A stretch of 64,000 bases of DNA, taken from Oxyruncus cristatus. Taxonomy: Eukaryota; Chordata; Aves; Passeriformes; Cotingidae. Of this stretch, positions 24,461-35,490 are shown piece by piece (the stretch's first letter is position 1; each line of letters begins with the position of its first letter). The stretch lies in the NCBI GenBank assembly GCA_013399855.1, contig VXAY01006832.1:1524499-1588498 (forward strand), read 5' to 3'. The translations under genes and the position numbers were made by a program. The notes under the pieces were generated by a model. That model saw only the letters and a program-made list of their open reading frames with translations. It did not search any database and was not told the origin of the DNA.

Positions 24461-26379
24461 ATGTATTTACTTCTGATAACAGGAGTTGTCATGGAGAAGG
24501 TTACAATTCTCCACTATAAATTTTAGAGGCTTTTGGTTTAATGACCAGGTTTTTCTGATTTCTGTACAATTTCACTTTGAAGTGTCCAGCTGATTTCACA
24601 CGTGGGTGGTCTTTCCTAACTTTAGTTGCCATCTTTTGCCATGCAGCTGTTGGTGTGTTCTATTAATGTTGCAGTTGTTGCCCTTCTGGTGGAATGCTGT
24701 TTGATTTGTATCCTGCAGGACATTGGAAAGAACCACAGAAGGAAAGACAAAAATGCAAAGTTAGAAGAAGGAGATGAAAGAAGAATCTTGGATCAAATGC
24801 TGCAATAGCAAGCAGCATTTTCTTTTCATGTCAGCCCTAGTCAAACACGAGGTAGAAATACCTGGGATACTTCTTGGCTAATAAACTAAACCGTGAAACC
24901 AGTGTGGATCTATTCATCTGCTGCAAAGAGTCCTCTCTGCTGGTTATTGTTACTATACTGGGAAAAGGAAGGAAAAAGAAAAGAGAAAATGCTTCATTTT
25001 TCTCACTGCTGTCATCACTCATCCTAATGAGGACAAAAAAGGTTACCTCTACTAGGAGCATGATGCTTTCATGTACTCTGAAACCCACCTGCTCACTTCT
25101 TAATGAGAATGTGAGGTTTGGAGGTACTGTGATCGTGTTAGGTTATTTCTGAAATACATTACACAGGAAATAACTGTCAGCTGCCTGTTTGGTAACCAAG
25201 ACTTTTTAATTCCGACATCTTGTGAAATGCTCTTGAAATGTATTTTTTAAATCCTTTATTCTTACTGATTCAGACCTCATCAAGTATCAGGCATCAGCAG
25301 TATTTGAGTCTTGGGGGTTTACAAGTTGCATTTTATACAAACATATTTCAGCGTCTGCTCATATGATATGCAACATATATGTATGTATATGTAAATAAAT
25401 ATTCAGATCAGCATCTTGGTTTGAATTTAGAAAAGATATGACAACCTCTATGAGCTTTCAGAGATTATTAGTAAGATGAAACAATTTTTCATAAGGTATT
25501 TTGACATATCTGACCCATAAATTTCACCTGGTGTTCTGCTTCTGAGTTTGTGTATGTACCTTGGAGTTGAAGTGTCATCACCATCCTGTGCTTTACAGCT
25601 GGGGTGTAAAGGGGAGTCTAAAATTATTAAGATGAGCAGTAGATGGTTTTATTTTGAGACCAAAAGCTGCGGGTGAATTTAGAGAGGCTTTTTTTTTTTT
25701 TTTCTCCTTGGCAGTCAGGGCATACTGCACACTAAGTTTCATACAAAACGAGACATACAGCTTGTTTTTTTCCTGTGCCTTTGTGTAGCTCCATTTGCTA
25801 TTAAGTATTTAAAACATAACAAGTCTATCTGAAAACTTAAGTGGTTAAAACCATCTTGATAAAACCCATAAAAACAATATGTCACAACCTCATTTGTGGT
25901 CATTTGAAGCAAACAACCAAGAGAAAACATCAGCTTTGGAGCTTTGTCAGAGATCATAAAGTAAACCAGCTTTCTCGAGTCCTGACTGAATATATTGTAT
26001 ATTTAAGATGTTTTGCTCCACTCTCTCCATTTCGTTCCTGTGAGTATTGGTACTGCTAAAAACTGCACACGGAAGAGGAGGTAGATCCTCTCCAGCCAAC
26101 TGACAGATCATTGCAGCACTTCGGGGGTAAAAGAAACTCTTGGAGTTCCATAAGCACTTTTAATAGAGTAAATTTGAGTTGGGACCAATTAGTATCTTTA
26201 CGTCTGCAGGTCATTTAGATTAGGTTGCTTTTAGTGTTTATAGTTTTGTGTCATTTACTGACTCTGTTTTATAACCTGACCTTGTGACTTCCAGAGAAAC
26301 AGAAGGGTTTTTTCAGCTTACCTGATAACAGCTACACTCGGCTGTTCACAGGCAGTGTGGGGGCTTTTTGTTTGTTTGC

Positions 26380-26465
26380 CTCTTGGTTACGTGGTGTACG
26401 ATAAGCAATCAGCTTGCGCTGGTTTGCGGGAGCAATCAGTCGCTGCCCGTAACACAACGCGGTTA
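26380..26465. promoter_or_regulatory. CpG-retaining segment, candidate conserved element
   Basis: Eight CpG dinucleotides (26390, 26399, 26417, 26427, 26441, 26448, 26458, 26460) lie within 72 bases, while flanking kilobases have very few. The word AGCAATCAG occurs twice (26404-26412 and 26431-26439), 27 bases apart. CAATCA resembles half of a PBX-type site. No repeat signature or promoter motif is visible. The enhancer interpretation is inference. Confidence 0.3.
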
Positions 26466-29400
26466 TGGAACAACACAACACCCTTGATGGAGGAATTGCT
26501 TGAGTTGATTTGTGCTGAATAGCTGCCCGGTGTCAAAAATTCATTGTGGTCATTGGTCTGCTAATAAAAGTAGCTCATAGAGCAAAGTAATTCTGAGTTA
26601 GAGGAGCGGGTGTGGGCTCATTAGTGTCGAGGAGTTCAGCATCAGGAGTTCAAGCTGAGTAATGATTAGCCAATGGAAAGTATGACTTAAAATCTTAAAA
26701 TTCTTTTGACCTGCACAGCTTCTGAGGGCCAAATTGACTTGCTAATTTACAATGCAGTCAGTGAACATCAGAGTGCTCTAAAACCACACAGCAGGTGGCA
26801 GGTGGGGTTAATGGGAAGCTGAAGAGAACGGGTTAATGCTTGGAGAGGGGGGCATCTTGCCCCCTCCTCCCCTGTTTCATCAAGAATTGGGAGGGGGATT
26901 CATACTCTTTGTCCCTTTAATTTTCCACAGGTCTTTAAACAGCAGCCATGGGCTTCACCCTGACTGAGAGTGGAGTTTGGGTTGTTTTATGTTTCATTTG
27001 AAGGGAGCAGAAGGAAGAGTGCTTACACAGCAAGATTTGGGTATTACAGGGTTGAAAATCTTTGCAATGGCTGCTGTTATTTAACAGATTTTTAGCCTGA
27101 TTCCCGATTCTTCCCCCAAAGTTTCCTAGTTTCCAGGAGTTCTTCTGTTGCCTCTTGAGCCTTTTACTTGCTGTCCAGCATTTGGAAAGCAGCACACCCT
27201 CAAGTGCTGGGGCTCCCACCGTGGTGTTCTGTGATGCAGCACCTTTGTTGTGACCTAAGGATAACAGGTGATTGATCCCAGGGCTGCCATAGTTTGTTCC
27301 AGAGGGTATTGACTTCCTCCGGGAAGTGAGCTGGGCTCTTGGTCTGTGTAGGGGAGGTTGAAAGGCCATGGCATAATGCCCACCTTTTTTTTAGTCATTT
27401 AATTCTGTTTAAACCCGGACATCAACTTTGAATCGCTGACTGAAGAAACAAATGAAGATTTCTAATATTATTGCAGTATATTCCCTCAGGTCGTAATAGA
27501 AAAGGATTAGTGTTACATAAAGACATTCATAATAAAAATTCATATTCTGTTGAAAAAGCGATTGTGTTAATGACATGAAACTGCTGTAAAATAGTGCTAC
27601 ACAATCGTATGTTAGAGAAATGTGACATTTTATCCTTCAACTTGTTTTCCTTCCTACTGATTTTTTTTTTCATTCACATAAATATTTCCTGTACCTGATA
27701 GATGAACTTGAATAAGATGTTTGATAGCTATTCATTGGACAGAAATGCTTCTACTTCTGAAACATCAGCATAACTGTATCTTCTCATCTGCCTTTTAACT
27801 GTGATTTAGCCAAGAGTTGAAGCACAGTCAGTTCCATTCATCAATGCTGAATCAAGTCTGTAAGCTTTATACTAAGATTTAAGTGTAAAAACCTATATTT
27901 TGAACCTTACCAAACTCCACCCCTGAATTTTCTTTCCCCTGTAGCAGCTGATAACATCAGTAACACCTCAGTAGAATTGGAACAGTATTTCTTGTGGTGA
28001 TTTAAGTGATAGTGATAATCTCTCTTCCTGCTAGAGAGACAGAATGGTCTAAGCTTAGATCTGCACATGGAAATAAAAAGACCATTTCAAATACATCTTT
28101 TGGAAATATGTGGCTTTTGTTTAAAATTTTTCTTCTGTAAGGATTTAATGCAATTTTTCTGTGAACAGAAAGTTATTTGGGGTTATACAGGCTGTGACGA
28201 TGAAGAGGGACACAGCAGTGGGAGGTTTATTTGGTGCTAGTTGCAAATGGAAATTACTACAATTCCCTTTATTAGAAAACTGCAATATGAAACAATAAAT
28301 ACGTAGAAAAATACATTTCCTAAAAAAGATGCTGTGGACTGCAAAGTAGATAAATATTCAGGATAGTTGGAGGTTTAAGTTCACTTTTTTGAGAAAAAGA
28401 TTCTCTTTTAGCACTGAGATCTGAAAAATACAGTTATGATTTCCTCCCCTCCACTGAACTGGTACGTTTGTATTTCTCTCTGTGAATGTATGTGCAAATA
28501 TCTTGTCTTTTTTTTTTGTTATTTTTTTTGCTGAAAATATGCAATGTTTTAGCCACAGTTATATCCCCATGTGGTCATCTACCTGTCTTTTTGTAATTGC
28601 TTGGTGTTTCACTTGTCTGACAACCATCTCCATTGATTCATGGTACAAAAAAGAATACTTGGTGTAAAATGATGGTTTTGTACGAAGTGTCTGTTCTTCA
28701 GTCTACTGTATCACCACACTGCAACTTAATTTTGCATTTCAAAAAAGGCCATTTGTTGGCCCAGAATAAAACTGTCATGAGCACAGATGGTGAAAAGCAT
28801 CTTTGAAAAAAACAAGGCAGATCTTGGTCTTTTCCACCTAGTTAGTGAAAGCATCACTCCATCCCATTCCATTGGTCTCCAGGTCTCCCTCTCCACTGTA
28901 AGAGGATGGACATTCCATAGGACAAGGAGACCACATTTTGTATTTTTTCCTGTTCTGACTTAAGAAGGCAATGTGGGAAATGTGGTTCACTGGAGAAATT
29001 CCTGTAATAGGATTTTATGATACAAGGAAGTATAAACCCATCATCTGCCAGGCATAACAAAAATGGGAAGATAAAATGAACTAGTAAGACATTGCTTTAC
29101 TCTCTCCTCTATTTTTAATAATTTTTCAGTTTTTATCCCAGGCTCTTTTGGCTTATACATCACAAACTGTTAAATAAAATGAAGAATAGCATTAATGTAA
29201 CTATTATTATAATGTTAAGTAATATTTGGCTCAATAAACGAACTATTATCTATTACAGTATCTGTCAAAGACAGGGACAAATGTGTCCAAATTTTTAATT
29301 CTCTATTTAGATGTCTGAATTAGTAAAAGAAAAAAAAAAAAAGTGAGTACATTAGTATTTTAAAGACGTTTTCATAGAATAAGCTTTCAGCATGCAGTCA

Positions 29401-30383
29401 GGCTAAAATTCTATATTCAGTTTTCCATTTTTATTAAAGCAGGGAGAACTGTACAAACCACAGTTAGATGCTCAATTTACCCCTGGAATCCATATGCTCT
29501 GTGCTGACTTGCTGTAGTGCTATTTGTAGTGTCTGTCTTGCCTGTGACATTTTATTTAGTCCTATCCCTGCTCTGCTCAGCTTGGGGCTGCTGGGCAGAT
29601 GGGAACATGTGCCATTGGCAAGGGCACACAGACACCAGAGAGCAAGCCTGTGCACAGCTCTGCATTTTGTGTGGAGGCCCATCTTTTAAGGATCCTGCAC
29701 TCTGGAGAACAACCAGGCTGAAGGGGCAGGCTGCAGAGGGGAATTGCTTTGGGAAGTTGGGGTTTTGCTCTGTGAGAAAGGCTTTTTACTCGGTCCTTGA
29801 CTGGTAGATCTGGCGAGTAAGATGGTGTTGGGATTGTGCTTCTGGTCACCCAAAATGTGGCTGTGTTTGGTGGGGTATTAATAAGCTTTTTGGAAAGTTG
29901 TGCTGTGGAAGTGGAGGTGGAAAATTGTCACGGATCTGACTGTAAATCCCACTTGACTTTCTCAGACTTCATAGGACCGTGTATGTGCCATGTTCCTTGG
30001 CCTCAGGGCTCTGGCTGTTCCCTGAGGTGGCTGCTTCCAACTGCTGCAGGCTGGTACAGCCAGGGGTAAAATCCACCTGCTTGTGTTACTGTGGGAGAGC
30101 CGGGTTGGACCTCTGGTTGGGCAGCGTGGAGCTTCTGGAGGATTAGTTTCTACTATTCCTTTGAGGAGGGTGCTGTGGTGCTGTGCTCCGAAGCAACTAA
30201 CACTGGATTTAGGTAACTTAAAGTTAGCACCAGCAAACTGTAGGCAAACACTGCTGAAGTTATTTCCTGCATTCATGGCCTCAGACAAACGTCCCTTACA
30301 AGTATCTGGCTGCCCACCATTAAACAAGGACAGAATGTGGGCTAAGATGGGACTGGAAGCCATTTACCAACTGTATCGTTCTA
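26466..30383. other. Non-coding interval
   Basis: No repeat family recognised. A 144-codon minus-strand frame (26935-27369) and overlapping frames on both strands at 29464-29849 and 29962-30388 match no protein family I know. The sequence from 29500 to 30380 is somewhat more GC-rich than its neighbours. Confidence 0.45.
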
Positions 30384-30644
30384 CATAGAATCACAGAATC
30401 AGCCGGGTTGGAAAGGACCTCTGAGATCAACAAGTCCAACCCTTGATCCAACACCACCGCGGTTCCCAGACTATGGCACTCAGTGCCACGTCCAGCCTCA
30501 TCTTAAACACCTCCAGGGATGGAGAATCCACCACTTCCCTGGGCAGCCCATTCCAATGGCTGATTACCCTCTCTGGAAAGAATTTCTTTCTAATATCCAA
30601 CCCAAACCTCCCCTGGCACAGCTTAAGGCCGAGCCCTCTTGTCC
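30384..30644 (-). mobile_element. CR1 LINE 3' end, youngest-looking copy, 261 bp
   Basis: Two clean terminal octamers (CATAGAAT 30384-30391, CACAGAAT 30392-30399) begin the antisense copy. They are followed by GGGTTGGAAAGGACCTCTGA and an uninterrupted minus-strand frame covering the ORF2 C-terminus, with phrases such as [18 protein letters not shown] and [18 protein letters not shown]. The match stops sharply at GTCC (30644). ACATAG stands at both edges (30383-30388 and 30645-30650), a possible six-base target duplication overlapping the tail. It is severely 5'-truncated and cannot move. Confidence 0.95.
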
Positions 30645-33600
30645 ACATAGTGGACTTGTTTAGCAGAATATGCAAAGCTTTATTTTTCTCAGTTTCTTCC
30701 CTCTTTTAGCAGCCTCAGTAATACTTTTTTGAATGATTTTATGCTTGTCAATTGTACTGTGCTGCTGTTTCATTAATAGAGAAATGAATGTTATTCTTGG
30801 TACAGAAAGAGCTGAAGTCTTATATGGGTCATAAATCCTGTTACAGTTTCTGGATTTCAGACCTAGTTGTCAGATCAAAGCATTTAAATTCCACCAAGGT
30901 ACTCCTCCTTAACTTGGACTTTGGTTTTGCCTAGGCAGCACATATAGCATAGTATCATACTAGACTATTTGGATATTCTTTCACTAAATATTGGCAATGA
31001 TCCCTGTTAGCTGATATTTACATATTTGTATTTAAATTTTGGTGATAATATGTCTTGCTCTCTTAACCTTTCTACTAACTAAACTCATGAGTTTGTATTT
31101 TAACGTTGCTTTTACTTTACACCTTACCCAGCTTCTGGTGTTTATTTTAAACAAATCCTTTCTTTGCTCCAGCAGCACTGCAACGGTTCATACAAAGTTA
31201 TATATATATATATATTTATATATATATTTATATATATAAAGCTAGTTAGGTTTGCCCAGTGCAGTAAGACAATTCAAGCTGTTAATAAATATAAATAGTA
31301 TAATGTTGTATTCAGTAGCATCACAGATCCACTGGCACTATTTCAAGTCCTTCATGAGGTGAATAGGGATTGAAAATAAGAAATACTGGAAATCAGTTGA
31401 AGTCAACTAGTAGGAAGCATTTAATATCTGATTGCCTCTGTGCATCTCTGTAAGCTTGTTGATGGCTATTCTATTAAAAAATGTAACTATAGTAGAAAAT
31501 GTTATGCTTTGACTACTGTTTTGCAGTGATAATGTCTAATGAAACTATAGTTTGACAGTCCAACACCATTTACAAAAATCCTTACCAACTGTTTAATACT
31601 GGGTGCCAAAGACCCGCTGGAACTTAATTCCTGCCTCTGAAACAAAAGGTACCTCTAGGCTGTTTTAAAGACAAAAGTATATTTGCACACTTCCTTCCTC
31701 CACTCAGTTTGGATAGTGCTTTCTGAGGAAAAAATGTGATCTTTAATATTATTTCTATGGTTAACAGACAATGATGGTTTCATAATTAAAATATTTTACT
31801 CCTTGATTTCAAATGTCATTTTCCTCTTAATATTTGTCAAAAGGGATAAGGTGATCTCCAGATGAAACAAAAAAAAATGTAATTTGAGTTTGATATTTGA
31901 TTCACTTCACACTATTACAAATTTTTACTTTTTCCTTTTCTACCAAAAAAAAAAAATTGCTTAATTACAGTTAAAGTGAAGATTAAACTCTCCCCCTGTG
32001 ATTCAGACACTGATCCCATCATCCTGCCCCCCCCGAAAGTGTTTTCTTAGACCTAATCACGAGGCAGAGCAGTGGTATCAGTTCTGGGGCTCTTGCTGGA
32101 TGTCCAGGTACCCGTGGTTGCCAAGAAAGTTTGTTCTGTACTTTGTAAAATAATTTTCCTTTCTTGGCTGGTCATTCTTCCATTACTGGCAGCATCTGAT
32201 GAAGGGTGTTTTTCCAAAGCATACATTTTGGATTATCTAGAAGAATAAGATTTTGGAGTAGCTCTCGCTGATGTAAAGAGGAGCTCACCTACCTCATTGC
32301 TGCTTCTTTGTGTGTTTCTACAGCTGTGGAGTTGTCATTCATAATAAAACTTCGAACTGATGGCAACTGAATGCCTTCATCTCTCCTGCTTTTCTCCCTG
32401 TTTTACTTCTTTGAAAGTCCTTTGATCAAGAGAGCGTAAAGTTCAGAGTACTGCAGGCTCTTTCTTTCCCCTTATGGAGGCAGCTGGCCAGGGTGGAACT
32501 CCGTCAGATTTTTGAGACCTGGTGTAAAATGTTTTTGTGCTCTTTGGTGACTGATATCTTGTGTGCTTAATGTAATATAATACTCTACTTGCGCAAATAT
32601 TTTGAAGTGAGCACCAAAAAAAAAAGGTTAAAAAGTAAATAGATTATTTATGATTAATAATTCCGCCCTGCAGGTGAATTGTAGAAGAATATTGGCTTCT
32701 ATTAATGAGGTAGCAAAGAAGCAAATGATATAAAAGAGCATAACAGGATTAATAGTGATGTTTATCTGGAAGTTGTGGTAATATGAGCACAGTTTTTAAA
32801 GAATGAAGCTTTTTTTCCTGAGGAGCTGAGATAAATAGCCAGATTTCTTTGGCATTGTAAATTAAGTATGTTACTATTTGTGTTAACACAGTGTGTCCAA
32901 TTCTGCTGTGATAGTTTATTGTACACTTCTGTGGCACTGAATATTTTTTTTTCTCTGGGCTTCAATATTATGATGCTGTTACAATTTTCACTATAAATGA
33001 TTATGTAGAGTTTTCGATACACCCTAATGAAAAATCAAGTTCTTGAATCTCCACAAAAGTAGGTTTCATTCACAAACATGTTTTAATATATTCCTGTCAA
33101 ATTAATACCTACACATTAATGTGCTCATTAATTAAATTAAAAAGAACTTTTAGGGTTGGGTATTCTACATTCCTAGAGTTTCACTTTGTATTGTTCTCTA
33201 CATTAACCATTATTGTAATGCAGTATGTTAAGTAATACATACCTGTTTCAGAAGAGTTGAACCAGTAACTGTAGGTAGCTTTTCAGGCTGAAGTTGCTTG
33301 AGTACCTATGTACATGGCAGTGAACCAATGCACAGCCCTCAGCCTTGTAATTTTAGAATTCAGTGTCTTAATGAGATCCAGTGGGTAATTACATAGAGCT
33401 CAGTCTGCTGCCTCCCCTCACGTCGAGTTGCAGTCTACACTAGGATTGATTATAGGGGAGGAAGGTGCAACACAGCGTTCAGAGGGTTGGCATGTTTTGG
33501 GGTGTTTGTTTAAAAAATCAACAGCACTGGGTAGTGAAAACTTGTCTGTAACTATGAGAATCAATCGGATTAATCCAACATGGGTGGCTCCACGGTATTT

Positions 33601-34639
33601 TTGCCTTTCATACTTACTAATGTTTTCACAGAAAACTCGTGTGTGCTGTTCTCTTGCTAAGCTGGAGGTGTGTGTAGTTCTCTGGGAGAGACGGGAAGAC
33701 AACAGCCTTGGCTCTGTCCCAGTTGGATTTGTAGACTGGGGGTGGGAAGAGCTAAGTACTGTTACCAGGATCACCACCACTACCCTTAGATACTGCCTAC
33801 GGATAGAGATGCAGAGCAGGGCTAAAAGGGCTCGTAAATCTGGGTTTGGGCTTTTTTTTTTAAAGTGGAAAGTTACTTGAGCCATGTTGCTGGAGTTTTG
33901 GCATATTCACAACCTTTGGATGGTCAGTAGGCAACATGTTTGATTTAGGGACTTTCTCTGAATGCCACGATCCTGCCTTATGTCGGTTCTGGACTGTAGC
34001 AGAGGTTAAGGTGTTCACTTTGGAGGTTCTCTTCACAGGGATTGCACAGCACTGTAGGATGAAATACAGTGGCAGGAAATGTGTGAGTGGTACTGAAGGG
34101 CAGTATTTGAGTGCTGTTCAGCATCTGAACCTCAGAAAAGCAAGGAGCATTCAGATTCTTACAGGAATTGTTGCTGAGTTACCACAGTCTCCTTTCTACA
34201 GGTAACTAAAAATGTTAAAATCCTGTGGTTGCCTCTGTATAGGCAGAGTCCAGAAAGTTTGGTCAGACGTAATCTGTAGACGTAAATGTGAAAGGCATTT
34301 TTCTGTATCCTAATATCCTAAGACTGAAAAAAAACCCCAACCAAAACACATGTGATTAACTCTATTAATGCATCAGCACTTGTACCATGAACTCTGTGTC
34401 TGTATCTGTTCAGGAGAGAACATGGTAAGAACAGTTAATGGTAAGGACGTGGCAAGATCAGATATTCAATCCGTAGTTAATTCCAACTCTCTCCATGTCT
34501 GTTTTTGTTCTGACATCTTCTGTGACGGAGGCAGACATGGAGAGACTCGAAATAGCAGCAGACTGAACATCCAGACATCAGTGCTGGGAAGGATACTGGG
34601 AATCTTTCAAAAGACTCATTTACAAAGAAATAAGCAATA
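30645..34639. other. Non-coding interval
   Basis: AT-rich sequence with a TA microsatellite (31199-31238), C8 at 32027-32034 and A-runs near 31945-31957 and 32617-32626. The segment 33418-33885 is open on both strands for about 150 codons. No family is recognised in either direction. Confidence 0.45.
31199..31238. repeat. Interrupted (TA)n microsatellite
   Basis: About forty bases of alternating TA broken twice by TTT. It is likely unstable in length and easily melted. Confidence 0.9.
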
Positions 34640-35490
34640 GGGATGTAATTCTCAGTATGTGCAGCTTTACAGGAAATGAATCACGAGCAAGCTTAATTTC
34701 AGTATTTAAGAAGTTCAAAGGTTTGGCTGACAAAGGTGAAGGTGTAGCTGTAACAGCCCTTTTAGAAAGACAGTTCTTCGCATTGCATGACATTCCAGTT
34801 TGAAAAATAGCACTGCCCTGTATCAGTGAAGCACAAGTTAAAAGGATTAAGAACTGGCCAACTGACAAACCTAAAAAATTAGTCATAATAATAGAGTGCA
34901 GCTCCATAGGGATCAGCACTGTGCCTGACACCATTTAACGGTTTCATCATTGATCTGAAGTACATGGAACTCTGGTAAAATTTGCAAATGACTCAGAGAT
35001 TACCAAAGTGGTAAATAATGAGGGCAGGGAGTAATACAGAATTCTCTATACTGATCCTGTCTGTGTTCAGACATAATGTATTCTGGTTCAGTCAGATGCT
35101 AAGCTGTACAGCCGAGAAGAAAAGGCCTATTAAGTGAAGCTAATAAGAAATGGAAGAATGAGGAACTTCAGAACTCAAAAATGACAAATCAGCACTAGTT
35201 TTCTGCAACTACAAGGAAGGGCCCGAATCATCCTTCCCTAGGTAGACAGAGAACTAGGGAATAATGGTCAGATCCATAAGCATTAGGATCAAGTCCCAAA
35301 GGAAATGGTGTCAGCCATCTCTCTGAATCTTTACATCAAGTCTAGGAGTTTTGCCTTTGCTTAACATGGATTACTGGCCTCAAACCAGGAGTCATCAAAT
35401 GCAATGGCACAGCATGTTGATGTACAGGAGGTCAGGCTACATGAGCTGGAATTGCCCCTTGACCTTGAACTGGAACTATAAAAAGTGCTG
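34640..35490 (+). mobile_element. Ancient CR1-type LINE remnant, sense orientation
   Basis: The plus strand follows the CR1 reverse-transcriptase to 3' end layout known from turtle and crocodilian families. A TTTGGCTGACAAAGGTGAAG-type segment lies near 34720, then GATTAAGAACTGGCCAACTG at 34846-34865, then a decayed catalytic-core region at 34935-35020 (ATTGATCTG, AAATTTGCAAATGACTCAG, GTGGTAAATAATGAGGGCAG). It ends with CAGGAGGTCAGGCTACATGA at 35424-35443, the 3' end signature of old CR1. Stops and indels break every frame. It is much more diverged than the other CR1 copies here, so probably inserted long before birds diversified. Family call from memory; edges are approximate. Confidence 0.75.

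Larger units (their letters stand above)
16666..26379. other. Non-coding, probably intronic sequence
   Basis: No gene or clear transposable element. It contains (CAT)5, a 40-bp tandem duplication, (GT)16 and an A-run at about 17660-17674. The part from about 20900 to 22500 is AT-rich with many TAATTA/ATTA words and no repeat signature, a texture seen in conserved non-coding sequence around developmental genes. That is an impression only. Short open frames are scattered on both strands; none was recognised. Confidence 0.45.

Noticed and set aside
24421..24526. Open frame with a Cys-Val repeat
   Set aside because: It is simply the translation of the (GT)16 microsatellite.
26935..27369. 144-codon minus-strand frame
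   Set aside because: No domain, no splice or promoter context, and its start region is an ordinary GC-moderate intron-like patch.
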